DNA of 12,102 nucleotides, taken from CAYTSW01 sp964440605. GTDB taxonomy: Bacteria; Planctomycetota; Phycisphaerae; Phycisphaerales; UBA1924. Shown in pieces: positions 1 to 9,300 of this stretch. Made by a program: the position numbers and the translations under genes. The notes below the pieces were generated by a model. It saw only the letters and a program-made list of their open reading frames with translations. It was not told the DNA's origin and ran no database searches. The DNA lies in the NCBI GenBank assembly GCA_964440605.1, contig CAYTSW010000081.1, positions 1 to 12,102 on the forward strand, read 5' to 3'. Within the stretch, counting starts at the first letter, position 1; each line of letters begins with the position of its first letter.

Positions 1-1
1 T

Positions 2-1165
2 CTAGGAGGTCGGCCAGAAGCGCAGTTGAGGCTGGACGCGCGCGGGGACGTGGCCCGCGGCGGTATCGAGGATCAGCGCCGTGTCGGGTTGCGAGTGCTT
101 CCACTTGACCTGCGCGAAGCAGCAGACTGCATCGCCGAGCATCGGACTGCGCGTGGAGCTGGTGACGGCACCGACGGGTTTCTCGGTGTCGGCCTTGTCG
201 AGGACGTGCGCGCCGGTGGTGGGCTGCTGTGCGTCGGTGGGCGACTCGAGATCGAGCCGCAGCGCGACGAGCGTCTGCTTGGGGTGGCCGAGGGCGTGCA
301 TACGCGCCACGACTTCCTGGCCCAGATAGCAGCCCTTCCTGAACGACACGCGGTCATCGAGGACGCCGGTTTCGGCGGGCAGCGAGTCGGGCCCGAAGTC
401 CATGTTGAAGATGGGCCAGCCGGCTTCGATGCGGGCGATGTTGAAGGCGTGCCAGCCGGCCTGACGGAGGCGGAACTTCTTGTCGGCGGCGTGATCGTCG
501 CCGCGCTCGAGCAAGGCGCTGTGGACGTCGAGCACGTCGTCGGCCGCCATGAGGAGTTCGAAGCCGGGGGAGGCGGTGGTGTCCTGGCGATCGACGATGA
601 CCCGCGTGCCGGCGATCTCGAGCGCGCAGGCCTGGCCTTCGGAGAGGTCGCTGATGGGCGGGCCGTCGGCGTGCGTGCTGACCTGCGCGAGGAGGTCGGC
701 GGCGGTGGGGCCGTGCAGCGCGAGGCGGTGCATGCGGTCGGTGGCGTGGTCGAAGGCGATGTCTTCGGCGAAGACGAAGGCCTCGAGCGTCTCGACGGCC
801 TTGGCCGCGACGAGCACGTCGAGATCGAACCACATCTCGTCGGGCAGTTGCAGCACGCGGAGGTCGGCGTCGATGCGGCCCTTGCGGTTGAGCCAGAACG
901 ATCGCGTGCCGTTGAAGGGGCGCAGCTCTTTGAGCTCCTGCGTGATCATGCGGTTGAGGAAGTCGATGCGTTCGTCGCCGGTGACGCGGATGGAGGCGCG
1001 GTGGGGCTGATCGATGAGCACGCAGCCCTTGCGCAGCGCGGCGTATTCGAGTTCGAGCTCGCCGAAGGTCTCGACGACTTCGGCGCCCTCGCCCGCGGCG
1101 CCGTACATGAGGAACGAGGCCTCGGCTTGGTGGTGGAGGTCCCTGAGCGGGCTGACGTGGGCCAT
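2..1165 (-). CDS. ygfZ: YgfZ/GcvT-like folate-binding protein
   Basis: The 387-residue product is complete and belongs to the YgfZ branch of the GcvT (aminomethyltransferase) fold. The family binds tetrahydrofolate and supports Fe-S enzymes, including the tRNA-thiolation enzyme MiaB in E. coli. It is cytosolic. What is seen: an N-terminal GcvT-like half with Phe-Leu-Asn-Arg (residues 69-72) and Leu-Asn-Arg-Lys-Gly-Arg-Ile (92-98), then Arg-Ile-Glu-Ala-Gly-Trp-Pro (245-251), then the family signature KGCYLGQE (277-284) with its key cysteine at 279. The C-terminal barrel ends in an Arg-Phe-Trp-Pro tail. Start choice: the ATG at 1165 has AGGGGG (plus positions 1171-1176) five bases upstream. An in-frame ATG 14 codons earlier (1207) lacks a comparable site, and the family N-terminus matches the later start. 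The stop is TAG at 2-4. It is transcribed away from the M42 gene. A GcvT itself is less likely, because the signature is YgfZ-type and no other gcv gene is seen. Confidence 0.93.
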   Translation of the reverse strand: MAHVSPLRDLHHQAEASFLMYGAAGEGAEVVETFGELELEYAALRKGCVLIDQPHRASIRVTGDERIDFLNRMITQELKELRPFNGTRSFWLNRKGRIDADLRVLQLPDEMWFDLDVLVAAKAVETLEAFVFAEDIAFDHATDRMHRLALHGPTAADLLAQVSTHADGPPISDLSEGQACALEIAGTRVIVDRQDTTASPGFELLMAADDVLDVHSALLERGDDHAADKKFRLRQAGWHAFNIARIEAGWPIFNMDFGPDSLPAETGVLDDRVSFRKGCYLGQEVVARMHALGHPKQTLVALRLDLESPTDAQQPTTGAHVLDKADTEKPVGAVTSSTRSPMLGDAVCCFAQVKWKHSQPDTALILDTAAGHVPARVQPQLRFWPTS

Positions 1166-1357
1166 GGTGTCCCCCTGTGGTTCGATCTTCGGGGCGGCGC
1201 ACCCCACGCGTGGGCGGCGTCATGGCATACTACGCGCCCTGCGCGCGGCTTCGGCGCTGACGCGACGCGTGCGCCCGGCAACAGGGCGGGGCGGGGATCG
1301 GGAACGACGCTCACCGAACTCACGACAGCAACCGCACGAGAGAGACAAAGGACCGCC
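1166..1357. promoter_or_regulatory. Divergent intergenic region with a 12-bp palindrome
   Basis: These 192 bp separate the start codons of two divergent genes, so promoters for both should lie here. Directly seen are the ribosome binding site of ygfZ (AGGGGG on the minus strand, 1171-1176), that of the M42 gene (AAAGGA, 1347-1352, five bases before its ATG), and a perfect palindrome CCCACGCGTGGG at 1203-1214. I could not identify a convincing -35/-10 pair. CATACT at about 1228-1233 matches the sigma-70 -10 consensus at four of six positions but has no matching -35. The palindrome may be an operator or chance in GC-rich DNA. Confidence 0.4.
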
Positions 1358-2428
1358 ATGAACATCGACCTGCTCAAGCGACTGTGCGAGACCTCCGGCG
1401 TGCCCGGACGCGAGGAGCGCGTGCGCGCGCTCATCGAAGACGAGATCGAAGGCCTCTTCGACACCGTTGAGACCGATCGCCTCGGCTCGCTGATCTGCCG
1501 CCGGTCGCCACGCACGACGTCGGGCGCCAAGCGCAAGAGCTCGGGCGAGCCGACGAGGATCATGCTCGCGGCCCACATGGACGAGATCGGCTTCTACGTC
1601 TCGCACATCGACGAGAAGGGCTACATCCGCCTCAATGCCGCGGGCGGCTTCGATACCCGCAACCTCTTCTCCCGACGCGTGCTCGTCTGCACCGACTCGG
1701 GCGACCTGCGCGGCGTGATGAACCCCGGCGGCAAGCCGGTGCACATCGCCAGCCCCGAAGAACGCAAGAAGGTGCCCGAGGTCAGCGAGTTCTTCGTCGA
1801 TCTGGGTCTGCCCGCTGCGAAGGTGAGCCGATCGGTGAAGATCGGCGACTACGTGGTGATGGACGAGCCTTGCATCGAAGTGGGGGACAAGGTGGTGTCC
1901 AAGGCGCTGGACAACCGCTTCGCGTGCTGGCTGGGCATCGAGTCGGTCCGCGCGATCGACAAAGCCAAGGCGGGTCATGCCGCGGAGATCATCGTGGCGT
2001 TCACGACGCAGGAGGAGGTGGGCCTGCGCGGCGCGAAGATCGCGGCGAACCAGGTGCAGCCGGACATCGGCATCGGGCTCGACGTCTCGCTCTCCTGCGA
2101 CACGCCGGGCGTGCCGACCGCCGAGTCGGTGACGACGCAGGGCGAGGGCGTAGGGCTGCATGTGATGGACAGCTCGTTCATCGCCGATCACGAACTGCTG
2201 GCCGAGCTCGAAGCGACGGCCAAGAAGCACCGCATCAAGCACCAGCGGACGATTCTGGCGCGGGGCGGTCAGGACGGCGCGGCGTTGCAACAGGCCATGA
2301 GCGGCGCCAAGGCGGCCGGCCTCGTCGTCGGCACGCGGTACATCCACACCGTCACCGAGATGCTCGACAAGCGCGACCTCAAGGCGGCGTGCGACCTGCT
2401 CGCGAAGTGGATGCCGACGGTGAAGTAA
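1358..2428 (+). CDS. M42-family metallo-aminopeptidase
   Basis: The 356-residue product matches the usual length of M42 (TET-type) aminopeptidases. These are cytosolic enzymes with two metal ions that assemble as dodecamers in characterised members and trim peptides left by proteolysis. All six expected active-site residues can be placed: His73 and Asp75 in AAHMDEIGF (71-79), bridging Asp185 in ALDNR (183-187), catalytic Glu219 and metal-binding Glu220 in TTQEEVGLRGA (216-226), Asp242 in LDVSLSCDTPG (241-251), and His330 in YIHT (328-331). The start is ATG at 1358 with AAAGGA five bases upstream. The frame stays open far upstream, but that part is antisense to ygfZ and has no family similarity. 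Oddity: residues about 49-66 form an Arg/Lys/Ser/Thr-rich insert just before the first metal motif. Old annotations call relatives endoglucanase (FrvX, YsdC); peptidase is the better call. The exact substrate preference (Leu, Glu/Asp or Lys type) cannot be read from sequence alone. Confidence 0.93.
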   Translation: MNIDLLKRLCETSGVPGREERVRALIEDEIEGLFDTVETDRLGSLICRRSPRTTSGAKRKSSGEPTRIMLAAHMDEIGFYVSHIDEKGYIRLNAAGGFDTRNLFSRRVLVCTDSGDLRGVMNPGGKPVHIASPEERKKVPEVSEFFVDLGLPAAKVSRSVKIGDYVVMDEPCIEVGDKVVSKALDNRFACWLGIESVRAIDKAKAGHAAEIIVAFTTQEEVGLRGAKIAANQVQPDIGIGLDVSLSCDTPGVPTAESVTTQGEGVGLHVMDSSFIADHELLAELEATAKKHRIKHQRTILARGGQDGAALQQAMSGAKAAGLVVGTRYIHTVTEMLDKRDLKAACDLLAKWMPTVK

Positions 2429-2458
2429 GGGGCTCGGAGGGGTTGGCCGGCGGCCCAA

Positions 2459-2527
2459 GACGGGCAGGATGCCCGTCCCACCAGAGGCATGAAGACGGAC
2501 AGAATGCCCGTCCGACTGAAGGCATGG
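2459..2527. repeat. Two tandem 35-bp palindromic intergenic repeats
   Basis: Two copies start at 2459 and 2494, and 27 of their first 33 bases are identical. Each copy opens with a small hairpin. The first is GACGGGCA-GGA-TGCCCGTC (2459-2477), a perfect 8-bp stem with a 3-base loop. The second (2494-2512) is the same stem with one mismatch. Each copy ends in GGCATG (2486-2491 and 2521-2526). Such short units between genes look like members of a genome-wide interspersed family (REP-like), and similar 'gggca-gga-tgccc' units occur in planctomycete genomes as I recall. No coding potential is visible. Confidence 0.7.
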
Positions 2528-2531
2528 TGAG

Positions 2532-2559
2532 CACTGACCTCGCAGAGCCGAGGTCAGTG
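2532..2559. terminator. Perfect 11-bp inverted repeat between convergent genes
   Basis: CACTGACCTCG (2532-2542), a six-base loop CAGAGC, and its exact reverse complement (2549-2559) form a strong hairpin. It lies 103 bp after the M42 stop and 28 bp after the frr stop, where a bidirectional terminator is expected. Neither side has a clear T tract, so it is not a textbook rho-independent terminator. It could instead be an RNA-end-protecting hairpin or another unit of the neighbouring palindromic repeat family. Confidence 0.5.
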
Positions 2560-2587
2560 GCACCCGACGATCCCACTCTGATCCGTA

Positions 2588-3154
2588 TCAGACTTCGCTG
2601 ATCTCGGCGGTCTTCTTGTCGACGGCCTGGCCGATCTTGTTCTCGTACTTCTTGAGCAGTTCCTGGATCTCGTCCTTGAGGGTCTTGATCTCGTCCTCGG
2701 GGTAGTGCGCGTCCTTGTCCTTGAGGAGCTGCTCGGCGTGCTTGTTGGCATCGCGGCGGGTGTTCCGGCAACTGACCTTCGCCTCCTCGCCCATCTTCTT
2801 TGCCTGCGTCGCCAGTTGCTGGCGACGCTCCTTCGACAGCGGCGGGATGTTCACGCGGATGACCTTGCCGTCGACCTGCGGCGTCAGCCCCATGTCGGCG
2901 GTCTCGATCGCCTTCTTGATCTCCCCCACGGAGCTGGGGTCGAAGGGCTGGATGAGGATCTGCGTCGCTTCGGGGACGCTGATCGCGGCGAGGTTCTTGA
3001 GGTCCTGAGAGGAGCCGTAGTAGTCGACCTTGACGTATTCGACGAGGGCTGTGGACGCGCGGCCGGTGCGCAGGCCCCGCAGCTCGCGCTGGAGGTAATC
3101 GGTCGACTTGACCATGTGCTGCTCGGCGTCGGTGAGGATCGAATCGGGGGTCAT
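2588..3154 (-). CDS. frr: Ribosome recycling factor
   Basis: The 188-residue product is close to the standard length of about 185. After translation stops, RRF acts with EF-G to split the post-termination ribosome and free mRNA and tRNA. It is cytosolic and normally essential. What is seen: the family's RTGRAS motif (29-34) at the domain I/II hinge, IRVNIPPLSKERR (99-111) returning to domain I, and the helix RNTRRDANK (130-138), which carries the arginines equivalent to the functional ones in E. coli RRF. The C-terminus is the usual long charged helix. The start ATG at 3154 has AGGAG (plus positions 3163-3167) eight bases upstream. The frame is open for 32 more codons, but that extension is not RRF-like. 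A 5-bp hairpin (3168-3172 with 3179-3183) sits just upstream of the ribosome binding site. The usual partners rpsB, tsf and pyrH are not beside it. The gene upstream is the giant repeat protein, separated by a probable terminator, so frr likely has its own promoter in 3155-3255. Confidence 0.96.
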   Translation of the reverse strand: MTPDSILTDAEQHMVKSTDYLQRELRGLRTGRASTALVEYVKVDYYGSSQDLKNLAAISVPEATQILIQPFDPSSVGEIKKAIETADMGLTPQVDGKVIRVNIPPLSKERRQQLATQAKKMGEEAKVSCRNTRRDANKHAEQLLKDKDAHYPEDEIKTLKDEIQELLKKYENKIGQAVDKKTAEISEV

Positions 3155-3255
3155 CGTGTCGGCTCCTGCCGGCTCAGACCGGCCTCCGGGGTCGTTGTGG
3201 GACGGTGATGGTAGCCGAAGTGAAGCGCGCGACGACGCACGCCGGCGCATGCGAA

Positions 3256-3283
3256 AGCCGCCGACGCGAGGGCGTCGGCGGCT
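3256..3283 (-). terminator. Probable terminator of the giant repeat-protein gene
   Basis: On the minus strand the sequence is AGCCGCCGACGC, loop CCTC, then the exact 12-base complement (3272-3283 pairing with 3256-3267). It begins 32 bases after the stop codon of the giant gene. Its 3' side runs into TTT followed by CGC, so the U tract is short. The very stable GC stem and its position support intrinsic termination. It would separate transcription of the giant gene from frr. Confidence 0.72.
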
Positions 3284-3315
3284 GGATCGAGTGCTCGTGA
3301 TGTATCGCCCGCGCG

Positions 3316-6300
3316 TCAGTCCGCTTCGGCGACGGGCTCGTCGGGCTCGTCGGCCTCGCTCTGGACCGCGGCGGGAGCATCATCCGGCGCCGCGGGGTCT
3401 ACGGGCTCATCGACCGCGGGCCGGTCCGTCGCCACCTCGAGCGGCTCACCCTGGCGCACGCGCTGCATGAGTTCGAACAGCATCTCCCGGCCGGCCCAAA
3501 CCAGAGGGGACTTCAGTTCCCCCTCCGCCTCGCCCGCCAGAGCGTTGATGATGCGGTTCTGCTCGCGCTCGTTCAGGCCGGTGTTGACCAGCAGCGCCAA
3601 AGCCTGACGCATGCGATCGATCGTTGTCAGTTCCTCGGCCGACGCCGAGTCCACGAAGCCATCGAAGACTTGGGCGCGGAAGGTCTCGTCCCTCAACTCC
3701 GCCTCGGCGCTCACGCCGCGGCCGGCGACGACGTATTCGATCGCGAGGCGGAAGAAGTCGAGCTCGGGGCTCGTGCCGCGATCATCCGGACCGGCGGACT
3801 CCTCGAGTCGGCCCAGCGCCCGAAGGAAACGCGTCGTGGCCCGCTCAAGGACGCGGTCGGTCGTGGTGACGCTGGCCTCCGCGGCCGCGTCTTTGACGAA
3901 CGCTCTGGTGGAGCTCGCGGGGATGACGTCGAAGGTGCTCAGCGGTGTGGAATCGCTCCGCGTGTCGTTGAAGACGAGGCGTCCGGAGAGGCCGTCGGCG
4001 AGGTCCTGCGGCGTGGGGCTGCGGAGATCGATGCCCAGCCTGTCGAGCTCGGCGACGATGACCGGAGAGAGGTTGCCGCTGATGCCGACCGGCTCGAGGT
4101 CGTCGAGCTCGCCCAGGACGGCGAACTCGAGGTTGCCGGGCGCTCCGAGGATTCCGTCGAAGGTGCTCAGCGGTGTGGAATCGCTCCGCGTGTCGTTGAA
4201 GACGAGGCGTCCGGAGAGGCCGTCGGCGAGGTCCTGCGGCGTGGGGCTGCGGAGATCGATGCCCAGCCTGTCGAGCTCGGCGACGATGACCGGAGAGAGG
4301 TTGCCGCTGATGCCGACCGGCTCGAGGTCGTCGAGCTCGCCCAGGACGGCGAACTCGAGGTTGCCGGGCGCTCCGAGGATGCCGTCGGCGGAGAAGTCGA
4401 GCACCACGTCGCGCGACAGCTCGGTGAAGAGGTCGCCCGCGAGGACGAACGCGTTGAACGCCGGGTCCTCCGAGGTGGAGCCGAAGTCGAAGTTGCCGCG
4501 GATCGAGCGGACGCGGAAGGGCCCGATGCGGCTGGTAAAGCGATTGTTGGCGACGCCGAAGCGAGGGTCGCGCTGGGGCATCGCGTCGCGCGTCGTGGAC
4601 TGGAGCACGATCAGCGAGCCGCCGTTGGTGTCGAAGATCAGCTCGTCGCCCAGGGCGGCAAAGTCGACGCCGGTGTCGCGCCGCGCCTCGGCCAGCACGT
4701 TGTTCGGGTCGAGCGGCGTGCCGATGGGCACGTCCATGTTGTCACCCTCGTCGACGGTGGTCTGGAGGATGATGGTGGTGTCGACCGATCCGTCGGCGTT
4801 GACGAACGTGGAGGCGCGATTGCGCGAGCCCGGGCCGTCGAAGGCGAACTGGCGGAGCAGGCCGCGACCGCGCTCGAGGATATAGATGTCGCCCTCGGGG
4901 CCGCCGATGAGTCCGGGCAGTTCGGCATTGGCGACGACCGAGAGGTCGCCGAAGGCCGCGAGGTCGCCCACGTACGCGCTGCCGCCGGCGTTGATGGCGA
5001 GTTCACCGAGCGACGTGAGCTTTTCGTTGAAGCCCATCGCGAACGTCTCGGCGTTGAAGGACACGGGCTGAGGCACGAACGCACCGTCGACGAACTCGAG
5101 CAGGAAGGAGAGGTCGTAGCTGGTTGCGCCGGGGCCGAAGTCGACGAGGTCGAAGCGGCCGGCGTAGATCGTCGCGACCTGCGGGATGAACTCGCGCAGG
5201 ATGTCCACGGGCACCTGCTCCGTGTTGAGGAAGAGCTCGTCGAGCGCGCCGTTCGCTCCCACGCTCTCGCCGAAGACGATGACCGGCAGCGTGTCGCGCG
5301 TGTCGGCCATCACGTCGCGATCGACGAACTGGTTGTCGAAGGGCGTCTCTGTGCTGACGTTCACCGCGAGGCTGGTCGCGCCGGGGATCATCGAGTCGAC
5401 GTCGGAGGCGAAGAAGACGCCGGCCGAGTCGATGCCGCCGAGCGTGATGTTGACCCGGTCGCCGGCGAGCGTAAGCGTGTCGTCGAACTGGACGCGACCG
5501 AGCGAGACGTCGACGTTGATGTCCGAGTCGATCAGCGTGGCCTCCTGTGCGAAGCGGAGGATCGCGTCGTCGGAGGGGTCCGCGCCGTCGACCGGCTCGT
5601 CGCCCACGATGTCGATGTCGCCGTCAAGGGTCGTGGGATCGTTGAAAGCCACTTCGGTCAGCACGCTCTGGCCGACCGCGACGTAGACATCGCCGATGAG
5701 CCGTGTCTGGCCCGCCGCGTCGGTGTTGAGGCCGCCCAGCGGGTTGTCCTCGTTGCCCAGGTCGCCGGTGACCACGGTGTCGCCGGCGGAGTTGAGGGCG
5801 ACGATCGTACGGTTGTTGGAGACGAGGTCACCATTGAAGTCGATCCCGCCGGGCGCGGTGATGCCCAGCAGCGGGGCGGTCGCGGTAAAGGTTGTCGCGA
5901 CGTCGACGTCGGCTTCGTCCGCGCCGATGTCCGTGGCGTTGAACACCACGGCGTTGCTGTCGAGGGTGAGCAGATCGAACCCGGTGATCGAACCATCGAA
6001 CGTGGACGTGCCTCCAACGTTCGCCGTGAAGTCGGCGCCCGCGCCCGTGATGGTGTCGGCGAACGCGGCGTTACCCGTGACGTTCAGCGTCGTATCGCCG
6101 TCGAGCACGACCGGAACGTTGATGTCGGCCCCACCCCCGCCGATGCCGTACGTCCCGACGAAGCGGGCGAGGGCGCCGGCGCCGATCGGGTCGACCGTCA
6201 GGGCGGCGAGGTTCGCGCCGCCGCCGTTGAAGTCCGAGAGGTTGGACTCGACGGTGAGCGTGTTGCCCTGTCCGTCGATCAAGCCCTCGAAGACGGCCGA

Positions 6301-9300
6301 GTCGTCGGCGGTGATGGTGACGGAGTTCAGCAGCGAGAGGTCGTTGTCGAACATCGCGACGTTGGACGAGCCGTCGCCGCCGAGGAAGGTCGTGCCCACG
6401 TCGGACGAGTCGAGGGTGTCGATCGCGGTGTAGCCGCTGACGAGGGTGGTGTCGTTGGCGCCGTCGATGGTGAGGCTGTTGCTCTGTCCATCGACGAGGC
6501 CTTCGATGAAGATCGTCTCGGCATTGATCGTCGGCGCGACGTCGAGGAAGACGCCGCCGGTGTCGTTGAGCGTGAGTGTGTTGAGGTTGGTGATGTCGCC
6601 GCCGATGCGGACGGTGCCGGGGGCGTCGGAGGTCAGCGCGAAGAGATCCCGCACGTCCCCGTTGAAGTTCGTCGTGCCCGCGACGTTGATCGCCAGGTTC
6701 GAGTTGACCGGTGAGCCGGTGATGACGGGGGCGTTGACGAGCATCGACGAGAAGATGGCGTCCTGTGCCGCGTTGACGGTGTAGAGACCGGCGTTGAACG
6801 TCGCAGTGTCGTTGAAGAAGACGTTGCCGGCGAGAGAGGTGACGTTGCGGTTGCCCGAGGCGAACGTGGAGGTGGCGTTGAAGGTGCCGTCGCCCTGAGC
6901 GGTGACCTGGAAGCCGCCGAGTTGGACAACGGTGGGGTCGTTGAAGGTGAAGGTGCTCACGCCGATGTTGCTGTTGACCTGCGTCTGTCCCGGCGCGTCC
7001 GTCGAGAGCGCGCCCGCGAGGGAGACGCCGCCGTTGAACGCCGTCGTGCCGAACGCGTTCACGCTGAGGTTCGCCGCCTCCTGCGTCGGGTCGAGCGCGT
7101 CGCCTCCGGCGTTGCGGTCGGCGATCAAGCCCTGGAAGGTGGCGTTGAACGCATTGACGGTGAACACGCCCCCGCCGAGATCCCAGCGGTCCAGGAATGT
7201 CACGTCGTTGTCCGCGTTCACGTCGAACGTGCCCACGGCGAACGTCGTTTCGTCGGCGAAGAGGACGTCGTTGCCCGCGCTCACGAGCGAGACGCCATCA
7301 CCGAAGAACGAAGGCCCGGAGAAGGTCGCGTCGCCGGCGGCAACGACGCGGTAGTCGCCCGGGGTGCCCAGCCCCATCGCGCTGCCCGAGGTGCCGAAGG
7401 CTGACGAGGCCATGAACGTTGCGTCGCCGGTGCGGGCCTGGACGAGCGTCGTGCCGTTGCCGAAGCTCGCGTCGCCGACGAAGACGGTGTCGGTCAGGCC
7501 GCGCAGCCTCCGGTCGCCGTCGAGGAAGTCCGCGGTCGAGCCGAAGCGGAGTTCGCCGCCGGCGGCTTCGATCGTGGCGTTCCCGAGACCGAAGCTCGTC
7601 GCGTCGTTGAAGCGGACGTTCTGGCGCGCGACCACCGTGTAGTTGCCCGCGCCGAAGGTTGCGCTGCCCCCGAAGGTCGCGTCGGCGAGCCGGGCGATCA
7701 GTCGAGAGTCGCCATCGGCGACCGTCAGATCGTCGCCGATCGCGATCTCGCCGACGAGGATGTCCGTGAAGGGGTCCATGTCGCTGGCGCGGTCGACGAG
7801 CGTTGCGCCCGGCGCGTCGGTCATCAGCAGCCCGAGCTCGCTGACGGTGCCGAAGAAGCGCGTGTTCCCGGCGGCGTTGAGCGTCAGGGCGTTGAGCCCC
7901 GTGCCGGTGACGGTCTGGTTGAAGGTCAGGTCGCTCGCGACGTCGAAGGTGACGTCGCTGAAGCTGATGACCGCGACGTCGTTGATCGTCGCGGTGTCGG
8001 CGCCGATGGAACGCGCGGGCGGGATCGGTCCGAGTGCGAACGGGCTGACGCCGAAGACAGCGCGGCCCGGCGCATCGGTGACGAGCGAGGCAAGGTCGGC
8101 GACGTCGCCGAAGAAGCTCGTGTCGCCGGGCGCGTTGATCGCCAGATCGGTGATGTTGCCCGAGAGATCGGTGGCGCCGGTGATGCCGGCGTTGAAGCGG
8201 ACGAAGCCCGCGTCTCCGGCGTTGGTCGCCTCGATGATCACCGGGCCGCCGAAGAGATTGAGATCGGCGTTGAAGGTGATGTCGCCGCTGGAAATCACGA
8301 AGGGCATCGGCCCGCCGCGCTCGAGGCCTTCTTCGTCGATGAAGCCGGTGACGACGAAGATCTCGCCATCGGCGCCCACGACGAGGCTTCCGAGCCCTCC
8401 GACGGGTCCGAGGAACGAGACATCAAAGCCGGCGAAGATGTCGAGCACGGGCGCGCCAGAGACGCCGTTGATCGGGCCGCCAAACTCGATGTCCTCGCCA
8501 GCACGGATGGAGGTGGTCCCGGCGTTGACGCGCAGCTCATCGCCGAAGACCAGGTTGCCGGTCGACGCTTCGATCGTGTGGTTGCCGAGCGAGAGCAGCA
8601 CGGGCCCGTCGAAGCGGGCATCGCCCACGATCACGTCGCGGCCGATGCGCGTCTCTTCGCCGGCGGCCACGTCGAGCCCGCCGAAGCCTGTCACGTCACG
8701 GCGGAGCAGGACGATGTTTTCGGCGTCGAGCGAGAGCGTCGTCATGTCCCCGTTGCTGGTGACCGACTCCAGGAAGAAGACGTTGCCGCGGTCCGGCGCG
8801 GCGCCGTTGGCCGCGACGCGGTACGAGCCGGGCCCGAAGGTCACGGGCGCTTCGAAACGAGCGTTGCCGTCCTGCGCGACCAGTTCGAGGTCGCTCAGCG
8901 TGGTCCCGACCCGCGTGCGGTCCTTGAAGGTGAAGGTGTTCACATCGATATCGCCGTCGACGATCGACATGCTTCCGCCCGTGTCGCCGCGACCGGGGAA
9001 CATCCCGGGGCCGGAGATCAGGCTGTCGAGGTTGTCCACGCCGCCATTGAAGAACTTGTCCCCGCCTGACTCGACGACGACGGACTCAACGCCGTCGTCG
9101 CCGAAGAGTCTGTCGTTGAAGGCTATCGTGCCCTCCTGCGAGGAGGAGAAGGTGATGGTCGAACCGCCGGTAGACGTGAAGAGTTCAATCTCGACGTTGT
9201 AGGTCTGGTCGCCGGTGGTGCCGACGAACTCGGTATTACGGAAGACGAACCGGTCGGCGTTGATCTCGAGTGACGCGAGGCGCTGCTCAGGCGTGCCGAT

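Noticed and set aside
26..1357. Upstream extension of the M42 frame, open from position 26
   Set aside because: It is antisense to the well-supported ygfZ gene and has no M42 similarity. The ATG at 1358 has a good ribosome binding site and gives the family's normal length.
2459..2559. CRISPR array
   Set aside because: There are only two diverged 35-bp units directly abutting with no spacers, and no cas genes nearby.
3208..3213. TACCAT on the minus strand as the frr -10 box
   Set aside because: Only four of six consensus bases match, and no -35 hexamer lies at a suitable distance.
3155..3250. A 32-residue N-terminal extension of frr
   Set aside because: It is Arg/Ser/Pro-rich and unlike RRF. 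The ATG at 3154 has AGGAG at good spacing and gives the standard length.
3928..4383. Insertion sequence or target-site duplication
   Set aside because: The duplicated DNA is coding sequence in frame with the gene, with no terminal inverted repeats or transposase.
3670..6714. A 1014-codon open frame on the plus strand, antisense to the giant gene
   Set aside because: Long antisense frames are expected opposite GC-rich genes. The translation is monotonous Val/Glu/Asp/Arg/Gly with no domain, and the minus-strand frame has clear repeats and continues for nearly 8.8 kb.
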